Source: Salifodinibacter halophilus (GTDB taxonomy: Bacteria; Pseudomonadota; Gammaproteobacteria; Nevskiales; Salinisphaeraceae). From it: a stretch of DNA of 64,000 nt. The DNA lies in NCBI GenBank assembly GCA_012999515.1, contig JABEEB010000001.1, positions 992,001-1,056,000 on the forward strand. The letters run 5' to 3'. The stretch's first letter is position 1. Each line of letters starts with the position of its first letter. Shown piece after piece: positions 46,015 to 55,874 of this stretch. Position numbers and translations under genes: made by a program. Below the pieces are notes generated by a model. That model was not told the DNA's origin, searched no databases, and saw nothing but the letters and a program-made list of their open reading frames with translations.

Positions 46015-47337
46015 CTAGCCAGCCTTCTTGTCGTCGGTCGCGGCGCGTGTGACGCCGCTTACACCTGCCATTTTCAGCCCATCATCGTGCTGCGTTTGCC
46101 GATTGGCTGCCACACGTGTGGCAGCACTATCGGCCCGCGCCTGACGCTGTTGCTTTTCGCCTTTTTGATTGCCAGTCGACTCATTTTTGCCCTGCGCCGT
46201 GTCGTCACGGTTATTGGCCACCTTGATCGGCGAGCCAGCACCGACCTGGCCTAGCCCCGAGACGATCACGCGATCATCGTTCGAAAGGCCTTTAGTGATA
46301 ACACGCCCCGCCTTAACGTCAGGCCCGAGCTCGACATTGACTTTCTTGGCCTTGCCATCCTTGGCCACAAACACATGTGAGCTCGCCTGACCGGTGGCAA
46401 CGGCTTTTTCTGGTACCACGATAGCGTTATCGCGGGTCTCGATGCGCACCCGCACCCGTACGTAACGGCCCGGCATCAGCGAATTATTCGGATTGTCCAC
46501 GATAGCCCGCAGCTGCACCGTACCCGTCTGCGAGTCTATCGTGCTCTGGGTAAAGTCGACTTTGCCCTTGCGCGCATATTCCTTGCCACTCGGGAGGATG
46601 ACGGTCGCCTCGCGCGAGCTGTCATCGGTTGCCTCGTTGCCCATCTGCGCCAACGCTTTCTTGCGTGCAATCGCATCCTCTTCGGGCAACGCAAAACGCA
46701 CATACACGGGGTTGAGCTGTGTGATCGTCGTCAGCTTGGTGCCATTGTTCACCAGCGACCCGGTATCTGTTTCGCGCAGGCTGGTTACGCCGGTTACCGG
46801 CGCCTCGACGGTCGTGTAGCCAAGTTTGATCTGAGCGTTTTCGAGATTAGCCTTGTCTTCCTTAACCGCAGCACGTGCCGATTCCAGGTTAGAAAGTGCC
46901 GAATCTCGCTTGGCCTGACTGACCGCATTGGATTTGTAAAGCCGGTGAATCCGCTCCCATGAACGCTTATCCCGACGGAGCGCGGCCTTGTCACTGGCCA
47001 GCTCGGCCTTGCGCTGATCGACCGTTGCCTGGAACGGCCGCGGATCAATGCGATACAGCAAATCGCCCTTGTTAACGATCTGCCCTTCCTCATAATGGCG
47101 TGACTGCAGGATGCCTTCGACACGCGCAACAATCTGCACAGTGCGCTGACCTTCGACGCGCCCGGGGAACTCGGAATAGACATCGACGCTGTGCTGCTTC
47201 ACGTCCTTAACGTGAACGGGCGTTGCAGCTCTTGCCTTCCCCTTTTGCTTACCTTTTTCTTGGCTCTCGCTACAACCAGCCAAACCAATGGTTGCAGCTA
47301 ACACGGCAACCGCCGCCGCGCCTAGATACCTGCTCAT
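46015..47337 (-). CDS. RND periplasmic adaptor (membrane-fusion protein)
   Basis: A 440-residue AcrA/MexA-like lipoprotein: lipobox ATIGLAGCSES (Cys about residue 21), the lipoyl half-motif FPGRVEGQRTVQIVARVEGILQSRHYEEGQIVNKGDLLYRIDP, an alpha-hairpin around residues 100-160 and the second lipoyl half AVKEDKANLENAQIKLGYTTVEAPVTGV. The last 60 residues after the membrane-proximal domain are low-complexity, rich in Gln, Asn, Lys, Asp and Ala, longer than in AcrA. The ATG at 47337 is right for the signal peptide. It is the first gene of the array next to the operator. Confidence 0.92.
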   Translation of the reverse strand: MSRYLGAAAVAVLAATIGLAGCSESQEKGKQKGKARAATPVHVKDVKQHSVDVYSEFPGRVEGQRTVQIVARVEGILQSRHYEEGQIVNKGDLLYRIDPRPFQATVDQRKAELASDKAALRRDKRSWERIHRLYKSNAVSQAKRDSALSNLESARAAVKEDKANLENAQIKLGYTTVEAPVTGVTSLRETDTGSLVNNGTKLTTITQLNPVYVRFALPEEDAIARKKALAQMGNEATDDSSREATVILPSGKEYARKGKVDFTQSTIDSQTGTVQLRAIVDNPNNSLMPGRYVRVRVRIETRDNAIVVPEKAVATGQASSHVFVAKDGKAKKVNVELGPDVKAGRVITKGLSNDDRVIVSGLGQVGAGSPIKVANNRDDTAQGKNESTGNQKGEKQQRQARADSAATRVAANRQTQHDDGLKMAGVSGVTRAATDDKKAG

Positions 47338-47375
47338 ATTCAATCCCCAGCGGTCGTCAGGAGCCGGGAGTCTAC

Positions 47376-47401
47376 CATACATACATGTATGTATGTATAC
47401 T
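47376..47401. promoter_or_regulatory. AcrR-type operator palindrome overlapping a promoter
   Basis: CATACATACATGTATGTATG (47376-47395) is a perfect 20-bp palindrome between the divergent adaptor gene and the TetR regulator. The arms TACATACA and TGTATGTA match the known E. coli AcrR site at the acrAB promoter. A -10-like TATACT (47396-47401) for the regulator abuts it, so the regulator is likely autoregulated. The assignment to this regulator is inference from motif and position. Confidence 0.75.
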
Positions 47402-47437
47402 GGAGGCCGATCGGGGGATCATGCGGAAGATGCATAA

Positions 47438-48082
47438 ATGGTGCGCAAGACAAAACAAGAGGCCATACTCACGCGGCAACGCTTACTGGACGCGGCCGAA
47501 ATCGAGATGCAAGCCACCGGCGTGTCGCAAACATCGCTGGCACGGATCGCGAAGCGTGCCGGGCTGACACGTGGTGCCGTCTACTGGCATTTCGCCGATA
47601 AGAATGCGGTACTGGAAGCCATGATCGCGCGCACGCATCTACCGCTGCGCGATCTGCGCGACGACCTGGCCCAACATATTCCACGCTCGGCCCCCAAACG
47701 GCTGCTGCGTGAGATGTTATTGCAGGGGCTCCACCGATTGGCGAACGACGCCCAGCACCGGCGCGTCTGTGAGATTCTATTGCACCGAAACGAAGCCACC
47801 AAAGGTGTGGATTCGACGTCATCGCTTTTAATGCCGCTATTCAGCGAATCGCACGACGCGCTGGTTGAAGTCTGCAGCGACATCCGGGCCGAACAAGGCA
47901 GCTGCACCACCGATGTTTTGACCGCCGAGGACGCCGCCGACGTCATACTCGCCTTTTTCTGCGGATTATATGAATGCGTACTGCGTCATGGCTGCAACAA
48001 AGCCGTACAGCAGCACCCGCAAACCAAAATCGATGCACTACTTGCCGGCCTGTTCCCCGATCAAACATCGAATGCATCCTGA
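47438..48082 (+). CDS. TetR/AcrR-family repressor of the adjacent efflux array
   Basis: A 214-residue regulator. The N-terminal HTH is of AcrR type (TRQRLLDAAEIEM, then SLARIAKRAGLTRGAVYWHFADK around residues 33-55); the rest is helical with the ligand-binding C-domain. It is divergent from the RND adaptor gene with the operator between. As with AcrR, MexR-like or TtgR regulators, binding of a hydrophobic ligand would release the pump genes. Ligand and targets are unknown. Confidence 0.87.
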   Translation: MVRKTKQEAILTRQRLLDAAEIEMQATGVSQTSLARIAKRAGLTRGAVYWHFADKNAVLEAMIARTHLPLRDLRDDLAQHIPRSAPKRLLREMLLQGLHRLANDAQHRRVCEILLHRNEATKGVDSTSSLLMPLFSESHDALVEVCSDIRAEQGSCTTDVLTAEDAADVILAFFCGLYECVLRHGCNKAVQQHPQTKIDALLAGLFPDQTSNAS

Positions 48083-48167
48083 CGCTTAAGCTCAGCCAGC
48101 GCTAAAACAGGCACTCTCGCGGCGGTGACTTTACCCCACCGGGTAAACGGCCGACTGCAACGCACTG

Positions 48168-48497
48168 TTAGCTTTCTTGTTGTTTAACAAAATATTCTTG
48201 CGCAAGCTTGCCACGAAATGCACGACCCGAATTATGGGCGCTTGCCCACTCTTCAGGGGGAAAAAGATCAAAGAGACCTATTTTGGCGAGAGTCGGGATC
48301 GCCAGTTCCAGCTCACGCTCTATTTGGCCACGTTCGCCGGCATTATATAGCTCGATGTTGTGCAGCATGGTTGCAACTGTGCCCGTTTGCACACGACTAC
48401 CATCTTTGAGCCGAGTAGCTGCGAACGCCTCTCCTTCGGCGACAATCTTGTCGTTAACGCCTGCCAGTTCGCTGGTGTTATCAACATCTTCGTTCAT
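48168..48497 (-). CDS. Conserved-looking small protein of unknown function
   Basis: About 109 residues from the ATG at 48497, which has GAGG six bases upstream (an in-frame ATG lies at 48551). Visible features are SELAGVNDKIVAEGEAF, LKDGSRVQTGTVATMLHNIELYNAG, ERELELAIPTLAKIGLFDLFPPEEW and NSGRAFRGKLAQEYF. It is highly charged, cytosolic, with no membrane segment. The pattern looks like a real conserved family, but I cannot name it. It is convergent with the TetR gene. Confidence 0.65.
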   Translation of the reverse strand: MNEDVDNTSELAGVNDKIVAEGEAFAATRLKDGSRVQTGTVATMLHNIELYNAGERGQIERELELAIPTLAKIGLFDLFPPEEWASAHNSGRAFRGKLAQEYFVKQQES

Positions 48498-48703
48498 GAC
48501 CAGCCTCATATGTGTCGCTAACACCTTCACGTATGCATGGCTACGCTGCATAACCCTATACCCAGTGGCATATCGCTGTTGACCACCTGCCGGTCAGCCG
48601 CCATACGTCGCCACACTAGCGTGGCAAGCTGGCCCGGTCTGCGCATACATGTTTGTTTCAATTGCCACCATGCGATCAACCACATGATTCGCATGAACGG
48701 CCG

Positions 48704-49402
48704 TTAGAGCAACAGATCGCGCGGGATCGCAACGCGAGAGCGATCGCCCCCATCGGCACCGATCGGCCGAGCTGGACCAAGGTAACGCGGGTCGGTGTGA
48801 AACACATAAACATCCAAAACAGATTGGACGCGTGCGAAATATTCACGCACCGCCACCTCGAACGGTAGCCGTGTCCGCCTGTTCGACGCCACAAACGCCA
48901 TGGCGTCGACGCCATTTCGGCTGGCGAGAAACACGGCGCGATACGCGTGGAATCGCTGGGTAACGATAATAGCTTGGTTAACGCCAAAAATACGTCGTGC
49001 ACGGACCACCGAATCGAGTGTCCGAAAACCGGCAAAGTCCAGCGTTATGGCGTGCGGTGGCACGCCAAGCGCGATCAGTTGCTGATACATGCGACGCGGT
49101 TCGTTGTAGCGCGTACTCGGGTTGGCGCCCGAAACCAGCAAATGCGCTACAACGCCCTGCTGATAAAGCCGCGCCGCGGCAACGATCCGCTGCGTAAAAA
49201 ACACGTTGTGTTGCCCGTCACGCAGATACGGACTGGTACCGAGCACAAGCGCCACACGATCCGCACTCAGCGCGTGTCCTCGATTAAAAACACTCGAATC
49301 GCTTGCGCCGACAACCCAGGCATTCAACGCCAGTGGCACCAGCAGGATCAGTCCCGCAAGCGTCGTCAACGACGGCGCGACACGCGTTAGCCACCTCATC
49401 AA
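48704..49402 (-). CDS. SanA/DUF218-family membrane protein
   Basis: A 232-residue protein with one N-terminal membrane helix (APSLTTLAGLILLVPLALNAWVVG) and a periplasmic DUF218 domain: VALVLGTSPYLRDGQHNVFFTQRIVAAARLYQQG, LLVSGANPSTRYNEPRRM, FAGFRTLDSVVRARRIFGV. E. coli SanA affects vancomycin exclusion at high temperature and cell-envelope integrity. It is 67 bp downstream of pgk on the same strand, and may be read from it or alone. Confidence 0.83.
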   Translation of the reverse strand: MMRWLTRVAPSLTTLAGLILLVPLALNAWVVGASDSSVFNRGHALSADRVALVLGTSPYLRDGQHNVFFTQRIVAAARLYQQGVVAHLLVSGANPSTRYNEPRRMYQQLIALGVPPHAITLDFAGFRTLDSVVRARRIFGVNQAIIVTQRFHAYRAVFLASRNGVDAMAFVASNRRTRLPFEVAVREYFARVQSVLDVYVFHTDPRYLGPARPIGADGGDRSRVAIPRDLLL

Positions 49403-49469
49403 GGCAACCGGCGAAGCCCGGACTCACCCCATTGAAGCCCCATGCAGCCGTAGAATCGCGTGTCGATCG

Positions 49470-50657
49470 TTAGCGCGACTCGCGGGCACGTGCTTCGAGC
49501 GTGGCCACGGCGGGTAATGTTTTGCCTTCCATGAACTCGAGAAACGCACCACCGCCAGTGGAGATATACGAGATGTCATCAGCCACGCGATACTTGTCGA
49601 TCGCCGCCAGGGTGTCGCCACCGCCAGCTAACGAGAATGCGCTACTAGCCGCAATGGCGCGCGCCAACACCTGCGTGCCGCCGCCGAACTGATCGATCTC
49701 AAAAACGCCTACGGGGCCATTCCAAACGATGGTACCGGCGTTTTCCAGATGCTGGGCTAGTGCATCCCGGGTGTCCGGACCCACATCGAGAATCAGGTCA
49801 TCGGCCCCAATCTGATCGGCCGGCTTCAATGCGGCGTGGGCCTCAGGCGTGACGTCGTCAGCGACAATCACATCACTTGGCAGTGGGATGTTGCCACCGC
49901 TCGCGCGGATCGTCTCCAGAATCGAGCGCGCCTCATCGACCATATCGGCTTCGTACAGCGACGCGCCGACATCAACGCCAGTCGCTGCCAGAAACGTGTT
50001 GGCGATACCGCCCCCCACGATCAGTTGATCGGCGCGATTCGCCAGATTTTTCAAAAGCGAGAGCTTGCTGGAGACTTTCGAGCCGCCCACGATCACCACC
50101 AATGGCCGCGCCGGATCCTCCGACGCCGCGCGCAGGGCCTCGACCTCGCCGACCAGCAACGGTCCAGCAACCGCAGTCGGCGCATACCGCGCTATGCCTT
50201 CGGTCGACGCTTGACCACGGTGAGCTGTGCCGAACGCGTCCATCACAAACACGTCACACAATGCGGCCATGCGTTTCGCGAGATCCTCGTCGTTGGCTTT
50301 CTCGCCATCGAGGAACCGTACGTTTTCACACAGCACGGCCTCGCCCTCGCTCACATCAACACCGTCGATCCAATCCTTGACCAGCGCCACATCACGGCCA
50401 ATCAGTTCCCGGAGATAGTGGGCTACGGGCGCCAAACTATTCTCGTCGTCCGGCTGGCCTTCGGTGGGGCGGCCCAGGTGCGACACGATCATGACACGCG
50501 CGCCGGCAGCCAAGGCTTTCTCAAGCGTGGGCACGAACGCCCGAACCCGCGGTCCGGAGGTGACCTGGCCGTTTTCGACTGGCACATTCAGATCGGCGCG
50601 GATCAATACGCGCTTACCTTTTAGGTCGACGTCGTCGAGGGTGAGCATCGATTCCAT
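49470..50657 (-). CDS. pgk: Phosphoglycerate kinase
   Basis: A 395-residue glycolytic kinase making ATP from 1,3-bisphosphoglycerate. [16 protein letters not shown] (substrate Arg and Asp), [23 protein letters not shown], the [17 protein letters not shown] and [18 protein letters not shown] segments, and the C-terminal [31 protein letters not shown] nucleotide loop are complete. It forms tkt-gap-pgk with the two upstream genes. A 17-bp hairpin lies between gap and pgk. Confidence 0.96.
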   Translation of the reverse strand: MESMLTLDDVDLKGKRVLIRADLNVPVENGQVTSGPRVRAFVPTLEKALAAGARVMIVSHLGRPTEGQPDDENSLAPVAHYLRELIGRDVALVKDWIDGVDVSEGEAVLCENVRFLDGEKANDEDLAKRMAALCDVFVMDAFGTAHRGQASTEGIARYAPTAVAGPLLVGEVEALRAASEDPARPLVVIVGGSKVSSKLSLLKNLANRADQLIVGGGIANTFLAATGVDVGASLYEADMVDEARSILETIRASGGNIPLPSDVIVADDVTPEAHAALKPADQIGADDLILDVGPDTRDALAQHLENAGTIVWNGPVGVFEIDQFGGGTQVLARAIAASSAFSLAGGGDTLAAIDKYRVADDISYISTGGGAFLEFMEGKTLPAVATLEARARESR

Positions 50658-50687
50658 GATGGTCTATTCGCGTTGCTAATGAATACG

Positions 50688-50731
50688 GCGATTACGACAC
50701 CGCCCGAGCAAGATGGCGGCGCCGTAATCGC
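50688..50731 (-). promoter_or_regulatory. Long intercistronic RNA hairpin between gap and pgk
   Basis: On the minus-strand transcript GCGATTACGGCGCCGCC pairs with GGCGGTGTCGTAATCGC, giving a 17-bp stem (two G-U pairs) around a 10-nt loop. There is no U-tract, so a terminator is unlikely. It fits an RNA processing or stability element that could set gap and pgk levels apart. Confidence 0.6.
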
Positions 50732-50754
50732 ACGTTTAAACGATGTGCGCTGGC

Positions 50755-51762
50755 TCAGCCGGCGTCGGCCAGCGCCTTGGCCGTATCCAACATGCGGCAG
50801 GAAAAGCCCCACTCGTTGTCGTACCAGGAGCAGGCTTTCAGCAGCTTGCCGCCAACGACATTGGTCAGCGGACCATCGACTGTCGAAGACACACGACGAT
50901 GGTTGAAATCACTCGAGACGAGTTCTTCGTCGGTGTAATCCAAAACCCCTTTCAATTCGCCTTGAGCCGCATCCTTGAGGATCTCGTTGACCTCATCGGC
51001 GCTGGTCTCTCGCGACAGGGTCGCGGTGAAGTCGATAAACGACACGTTGATGGTCGGCACACGCACCGCGAAGCCTTCCAGCCGGCCGTTCAACTCGGGC
51101 AACACCTTGCCCACCGCCGACGCCGCGCCGGTCTGGGTCGGGATCTGGTTGTGGGTCGCACTGCGCGCCCGACGGACATCCTTGTGATAGACGTCCGACA
51201 GCACCTGATCGTTGGTATAGGAGTGGATCGTGTTCATCAGACCATGCTCGATACCGAAGGCATCGTTGATCGGTTTAATCAGCGGTGCGAGGCAATTCGT
51301 AGTACACGAGGCATTGGACACGATCTTGTCATCGGCAGTAATCGTGTGGTGGTTGACGCCATAGACAACGGTCTTGGCATCACCGGCCGGCGCAGAAATC
51401 AGCACCTTCTTAGCGCCGCCGTCCAGATGCGCGCTGGCCTTGTCTTTGCTGGCGAACAAACCCGTCGACTCGATCACAACATCTACGCCGAGACTGCCCC
51501 ACGGCAGTTTGGCAGGATCCTTTTCGGCCAGCACCTTGATCTTGTCGCCGTTGACGATGAGGTTGTCGCCATCGACTGCAACTTCACCCGGGAACGGGCC
51601 GTGCGCAGTGTCGTAGCGGGTCAGGTGTGCGTTCATCTCGGCATCGCCGAGATCATTGATCGCGACCACGTTGAATTCGCTCTCACGGCCACCTTCGTAC
51701 AAAGCGCGCAACACGTTGCGCCCGATGCGCCCATAGCCGTTAATTCCGATATTTATTGCCAT
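50755..51762 (-). CDS. gap: Glyceraldehyde-3-phosphate dehydrogenase
   Basis: A 335-residue NAD-type [24 protein letters not shown] at the N-terminus is the Rossmann motif; the catalytic cysteine is in [13 protein letters not shown] (about residue 155); the C-terminal [14 protein letters not shown] is typical. VAINDLGD near residue 33 has Asp at the position that favours NAD in many family members. It lies between tkt and pgk, as in several Calvin-type or glycolytic gap operons, although no rubisco gene is visible. Confidence 0.95.
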   Translation of the reverse strand: MAINIGINGYGRIGRNVLRALYEGGRESEFNVVAINDLGDAEMNAHLTRYDTAHGPFPGEVAVDGDNLIVNGDKIKVLAEKDPAKLPWGSLGVDVVIESTGLFASKDKASAHLDGGAKKVLISAPAGDAKTVVYGVNHHTITADDKIVSNASCTTNCLAPLIKPINDAFGIEHGLMNTIHSYTNDQVLSDVYHKDVRRARSATHNQIPTQTGAASAVGKVLPELNGRLEGFAVRVPTINVSFIDFTATLSRETSADEVNEILKDAAQGELKGVLDYTDEELVSSDFNHRRVSSTVDGPLTNVVGGKLLKACSWYDNEWGFSCRMLDTAKALADAG

Positions 51763-51822
51763 AAACTCCTCTTGGTTGGAAAACGCACGCGGACTGCCAT
51801 GCTGACAGCGCGCCGCCGAATT

Positions 51823-53829
51823 CTAATTACCTAGCTGTCCCTGCACTGCTTCGCAGATCGCATCGACGGTCACTCCCATATCGGCATAGACATCGGCCCC
51901 CGGTGCCGATGCACCGTAGTGGTCGACGCCGATAACGACGCCATCACGCCCGACCAACCGATACCATGGATCCGAGGACCCTGCTTCGACCGCAACCCGC
52001 GCCGTGGTCTTTTCGGGGAACACCGCGTCGCGGTACTCATGCGACTGCTGCTCGAAAACGTCCAAACACGGCATTGAAATCACCCGCAGTCTAGCACCGT
52101 CGGGATCCAACCGATCGGCGGCTGCCACGGCCAACTCCAACTCCGAGCCAGTCGCTACGATCAGCGCATCCGGCGCGTCACCCCCGGCCCGCAACACGTA
52201 GCCGCCCCGCTCGATCAGCGCGATCGTGTCGTCGTCGCGCGACTGATGATCGACGTCTTGACGCGACAGCGCCAGCGCGGTCGGCCCGCTGTCGCGCTCG
52301 ATCGCGGCTCGCCAAGCAACCGCGACTTCGACATCGTCGCCCGGACGCCAGACGTGCAAATTGGGGATCAGGCGCAGACTGGCCAGATGCTCGACCGCTT
52401 GGTGGGTTGGACCATCTTCACCGAGACCGATCGAATCGTGGGTATAGACCAGCACATTGCGCGCGCGCATCAATGCCGCCATGCGCACCGCGTTACGCGC
52501 ATAGTCTGAAAACGTCAGAAACGTTGCACCGAACGGCACGATGCCACCGTGTAAGCTAAGACCATTGGTGATCGCGGTCATGCCGAACTCGCGCACACCG
52601 TAGTAGACGTAGTTGCCCCCATAGTCGCCGGCCCGTATCGCGCGATGGCCATCGAAGTCGGTGCCATTCGACCCCGACAGATCGGCCGACCCGCCGATGA
52701 GTTCCGGCAACGCCTCGGCGTAGGCAGCGATCGTCGCCTTTGACGATTTGCGCGTTGCCGTACGCTTACCGGCATCGGCCACGCCACGGATATAATCGGT
52801 GCAACGCGTCGCCCAATCCGACGGCAAATCTCCGCGCATCAGGCGGTCGAACTCGGCCGCCTCAGTTGGGTATCGAGCCGCATAAGTTTCAAAGCGGGAC
52901 TGCCAGGCGCGCTCCAATTCGGCGCCCTGTTCACGCTTGTCCCAACCCCGGTAGATCTCGTCCGGAACGACGAACGGCGTTGTATCCGTCCAACCGAGTT
53001 GCTCGCGTGTAGCAGCGACTTCATCTTCGCCGAGCGCGGCACCGTGGGCGCCGGCGGTATCGACCTTATTCGGCGCCCCCATGGCGATATGGGTTCGAGC
53101 ACAAATCAAGGTCGGCCGTTCGGTCTGTTTCTTGGCCGTGTCGATCGCGAAGTCGATTTCATCGACGTTGTGGCCATCCACATTCCGAATGACCTGCCAA
53201 CCATAGGCTTCGAAACGGGTCGGTGTATCGTCGGTGAACCACCCCTGTGTCTCGCCGTCGATCGAAATGCCGTTGTCGTCGTAGATTACGATCAACTTGC
53301 CGAGGCCCCAATGCCCGGCTAACGATGCAGCTTCGTGCGAAACGCCTTCCATCAGGCAACCGTCGCCGGCGAAACACCATGTTCGGTGATCCACGATCTC
53401 GGCATCCTCGCGGTTAAAACGCGCTGCCAAATTGGCTTCGGCCAGCGCCATACCCACGGCATTGGCCAGACCCTGGCCGAGTGGACCAGTCGTAGTCTCG
53501 ACGCCCGGCGTCATGAAGTTCTCGGGATGCCCCGGTGTCTTCGAGTGCAGTTGGCGGAAACTCTTGAGGTCATCGAGTGAAATGTCGAAACCTGCCAGAT
53601 GCAGCGCCGCGTACTGCAACATCGAACCGTGGCCGTTCGACAATATGAACCGATCGCGATCCGGCCAGTCTGGATTGTTCGGGTTAAGGCGCAAATGGTC
53701 GTTAAACAGCACCTCCGCGATATCGGCCATCCCCATCGGCATACCGGGATGACCGGAGTTGGCGGCCTGAACGGCATCCATAGCCAAAATTCGGATCGCG
53801 TTGGCGCGATCAGCCCGCCATACAGTCAT
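51823..53829 (-). CDS. tkt: Transketolase
   Basis: A 668-residue thiamine-diphosphate enzyme exchanging two-carbon units between sugar phosphates. [21 protein letters not shown] starts the protein; [40 protein letters not shown] is the ThDP/Mg motif; [25 protein letters not shown] and [34 protein letters not shown] are standard in the second half. It connects the ribose-5-phosphate pool (RpiA, DeoB) to glycolysis. It is the first gene of tkt-gap-pgk. Confidence 0.95.
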   Translation of the reverse strand: MTVWRADRANAIRILAMDAVQAANSGHPGMPMGMADIAEVLFNDHLRLNPNNPDWPDRDRFILSNGHGSMLQYAALHLAGFDISLDDLKSFRQLHSKTPGHPENFMTPGVETTTGPLGQGLANAVGMALAEANLAARFNREDAEIVDHRTWCFAGDGCLMEGVSHEAASLAGHWGLGKLIVIYDDNGISIDGETQGWFTDDTPTRFEAYGWQVIRNVDGHNVDEIDFAIDTAKKQTERPTLICARTHIAMGAPNKVDTAGAHGAALGEDEVAATREQLGWTDTTPFVVPDEIYRGWDKREQGAELERAWQSRFETYAARYPTEAAEFDRLMRGDLPSDWATRCTDYIRGVADAGKRTATRKSSKATIAAYAEALPELIGGSADLSGSNGTDFDGHRAIRAGDYGGNYVYYGVREFGMTAITNGLSLHGGIVPFGATFLTFSDYARNAVRMAALMRARNVLVYTHDSIGLGEDGPTHQAVEHLASLRLIPNLHVWRPGDDVEVAVAWRAAIERDSGPTALALSRQDVDHQSRDDDTIALIERGGYVLRAGGDAPDALIVATGSELELAVAAADRLDPDGARLRVISMPCLDVFEQQSHEYRDAVFPEKTTARVAVEAGSSDPWYRLVGRDGVVIGVDHYGASAPGADVYADMGVTVDAICEAVQGQLGN

Positions 53830-53914
53830 GTCAATTCCTTATCTATTGTAATGCAAGCGTTATTGTCCACGCTCGGGCGCGCGACGGCAACGCATCGGCC
53901 GGGAACCCAGGTAT

Positions 53915-54475
53915 TCACGATCGCCACTTGATACTGCACCCTTGGCTTGGCACTTGTTCATCAACCGACGGCGCCTGCCCCTCGATCAGGCTATCTAACG
54001 CAGCGCGCAGATCCGCACCGGTCACCGGCGTTTCGTTGCCCGGCCGGGCACCGTCAAACTGACCGCGGTAAGCACAACGCCGGTGTCCATCGAAAACGAA
54101 AAAATCGGGCGTGCAAACCGCGTTGAACGATTTTGCCACGTCCTGCGACTCATCGTAGAGATAGGGAAAATCGAAATGGTGAACGCGCGCGAACTCGGCC
54201 ATGGACTCGGGGCCATCCTCTGGCCGCACGGCAACGTCGTTGGAGCTGATCGCCACAAATCCAATCCCGCGCACACGGTAGTGAGCAGCGACGCTGACCA
54301 ACTCGTCAGCAATATGGATGACATAAGGGCAGTGGTTGCAGATGAACACGACGACAGTCGCGTGCGCGCCGGCCACATCATCAAAACCGAGATCAGCCTG
54401 ACTGAGCGTATCTGTCAACTCGAACGCCGGTGCCAAGGTACCAAGCGGCATCATGGTCGAATCGGTCAATGACAC
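53915..54475 (-). CDS. Thioredoxin-fold (redoxin/AhpC-like) protein
   Basis: A 186-residue cytosolic thioredoxin-like protein. The N-terminal MMPLGTLAPAFELTDTLSQ and VVVFICNHCPYVIHIADEL contain a CNHC active site near residue 46, typical of the thioredoxin-like family often annotated as thioredoxin family or redoxin domain. FVAISSNDVAVRPEDGPESM and AVCTPDFFVFD follow the family. It starts with GTG, with AGGAGG eight bases before it. The reductant or partner is not clear. It is divergent from metK. Confidence 0.8.
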   Translation of the reverse strand: MSLTDSTMMPLGTLAPAFELTDTLSQADLGFDDVAGAHATVVVFICNHCPYVIHIADELVSVAAHYRVRGIGFVAISSNDVAVRPEDGPESMAEFARVHHFDFPYLYDESQDVAKSFNAVCTPDFFVFDGHRRCAYRGQFDGARPGNETPVTGADLRAALDSLIEGQAPSVDEQVPSQGCSIKWRS

Positions 54476-54549
54476 AAGTGACGCCTCCTATAGATTGCGA
54501 CGAAATCGCACGAGCAAACGCTGCTCAACCGCCGCATGATCGAACAAAA

Positions 54550-54569
54550 GGCGTTGCGCGCGCAACGCC
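54550..54569. repeat. Perfect 20-bp palindrome between redoxin gene and metK
   Basis: GGCGTTGCGCGCGCAACGCC forms an 8-bp stem with a GCGC loop. On the minus strand it is followed by TTTTGTT, so it could stop leftward transcription entering the redoxin gene, or act as an operator for metK (start 54659). I cannot decide between these. Confidence 0.5.
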
Positions 54570-54658
54570 CTACCCGATGGATACGTCACCGCATTCGAAA
54601 CACAAAATAATTTCGCGTACACTCAATCCGCTCATCCGGATATGGAGATAATCAATTT

Positions 54659-55822
54659 ATGAGCCAACATCTGTTTACGTCCGAGTCGGTTTCCGCGGGG
54701 CACCCAGACAAGCTGTCCGATCAGGTGTCCGATGCCATGCTAGACGCCTACCTCGAACAGGATCCGAATTCCAAAGTCGCGTGTGAAACGGCAACCAAGA
54801 CCGGCATGGCGCTGGTCTTCGGTGAGATCAAATCCAACGCCACGGTCAACACTGAAAATATCGTGCGTGACGTGATCCGCAACATCGGCTACACCAGCTC
54901 GGAAATGGGCTTCGATGCCGATACCTGCGCGGTTTTTGACAATCTCGGGCAGCAGAGCTCAGATATCAACCAGGGTGTGGATCGCTCCAACCCCGAAGAA
55001 CAGGGCGCCGGCGACCAGGGCCTGATGTTCGGCTACGCCTGTGATGAAACAGACGTGCTGATGCCCGCGCCGATCACCTTCGCGCACCGACTGGTCCGCA
55101 AGCAATCAGAGCTGTTAGCCAACGGCAAGCTCGGCTGGCTACGGCCGGATGCGAAGTCACAGGTTACCTTTGAGTACTCACACGGTAAGCCATCGGCGAT
55201 CAACGCCGTCGTACTGTCGACGCAGCACGACGACAACGTCACCATGACGACACTGCAAGACGCCGTACACGAAGAAATCATCAAACCGGTGATCGGCGAC
55301 TGGTTGACTGACAACCCGGCCGTCCACATCAACCCGACCGGCCGTTTCGCGACTGGCGGACCGTTGGGCGACGCCGGCCTGACAGGCCGCAAGATCATCG
55401 TCGACACCTACGGTGGCATGGCCCGTCACGGTGGCGGTGCTTTCTCGGGCAAAGACCCGTCCAAAGTCGACCGCAGCGCCGCCTATGCCGCGCGTTACGT
55501 GGCCAAAAACGTGGTCGCCGCTGGTCTGGCCTCCAAGTGCGAAGTCGCTCTGTCCTACGCCATCGGTGTAGCCGAGCCGACTTCGATCTGGGTCGAGACT
55601 TTCGGCACCGGCCAGGTCGACGACGGGAAGATGACCCAGCTCATCCGCAACCACTTCGACCTGCGCCCCTACGGCATCCTCAAGATGCTCGATCTGCAGA
55701 AACCGATTTATCAACCAACCGCTTCCTACGGTCATTTCGGCCGTGAAGACATCGATCTGCCCTGGGAGCGCACCGACAAGGCCGCTGCCCTGGCTGACGA
55801 CGCCGGCACCAAAGCCGCATAA
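54659..55822 (+). CDS. metK: S-adenosylmethionine synthetase
   Basis: A 387-residue enzyme making SAM from methionine and ATP. The N-terminal [25 protein letters not shown] (ATP and Mg2+ binding), [16 protein letters not shown] (methionine loop region), [26 protein letters not shown], and [23 protein letters not shown] are intact. It starts the metK-ahcY-metF methyl-cycle run on the plus strand. Confidence 0.97.
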   Translation: MSQHLFTSESVSAGHPDKLSDQVSDAMLDAYLEQDPNSKVACETATKTGMALVFGEIKSNATVNTENIVRDVIRNIGYTSSEMGFDADTCAVFDNLGQQSSDINQGVDRSNPEEQGAGDQGLMFGYACDETDVLMPAPITFAHRLVRKQSELLANGKLGWLRPDAKSQVTFEYSHGKPSAINAVVLSTQHDDNVTMTTLQDAVHEEIIKPVIGDWLTDNPAVHINPTGRFATGGPLGDAGLTGRKIIVDTYGGMARHGGGAFSGKDPSKVDRSAAYAARYVAKNVVAAGLASKCEVALSYAIGVAEPTSIWVETFGTGQVDDGKMTQLIRNHFDLRPYGILKMLDLQKPIYQPTASYGHFGREDIDLPWERTDKAAALADDAGTKAA

Positions 55823-55852
55823 GACGCAGCGCGCGCACCGCGCGCATCCCGA

Positions 55853-55874
55853 CGCCGGGGCTCCGGCCCCGGCG
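55853..55874 (+). promoter_or_regulatory. GC hairpin with cUNCGg tetraloop between metK and ahcY
   Basis: CGCCGGGGC-TCCG-GCCCCGGCG is a perfect 9-bp stem closed by a C(UCCG)G tetraloop. A second short hairpin, GCGCGC-ACC-GCGCGC, lies just before it at 55831-55845. No run of U follows (CTCATCTTTATC), so it is at best a weak terminator; an mRNA processing or stability role is possible. Confidence 0.5.

Noticed and set aside
48130-48147. TTTACCC/GGGTAAA hairpin between the TetR gene and the small unknown gene as a terminator
   Set aside because: There is no U-tract on either side; it may be a weak bidirectional stem but I cannot support a function.
50743-51834. 363-codon open frame on the plus strand
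   Set aside because: It is entirely antisense to gap and has no recognisable motif; such long shadows are common in high-GC genes.
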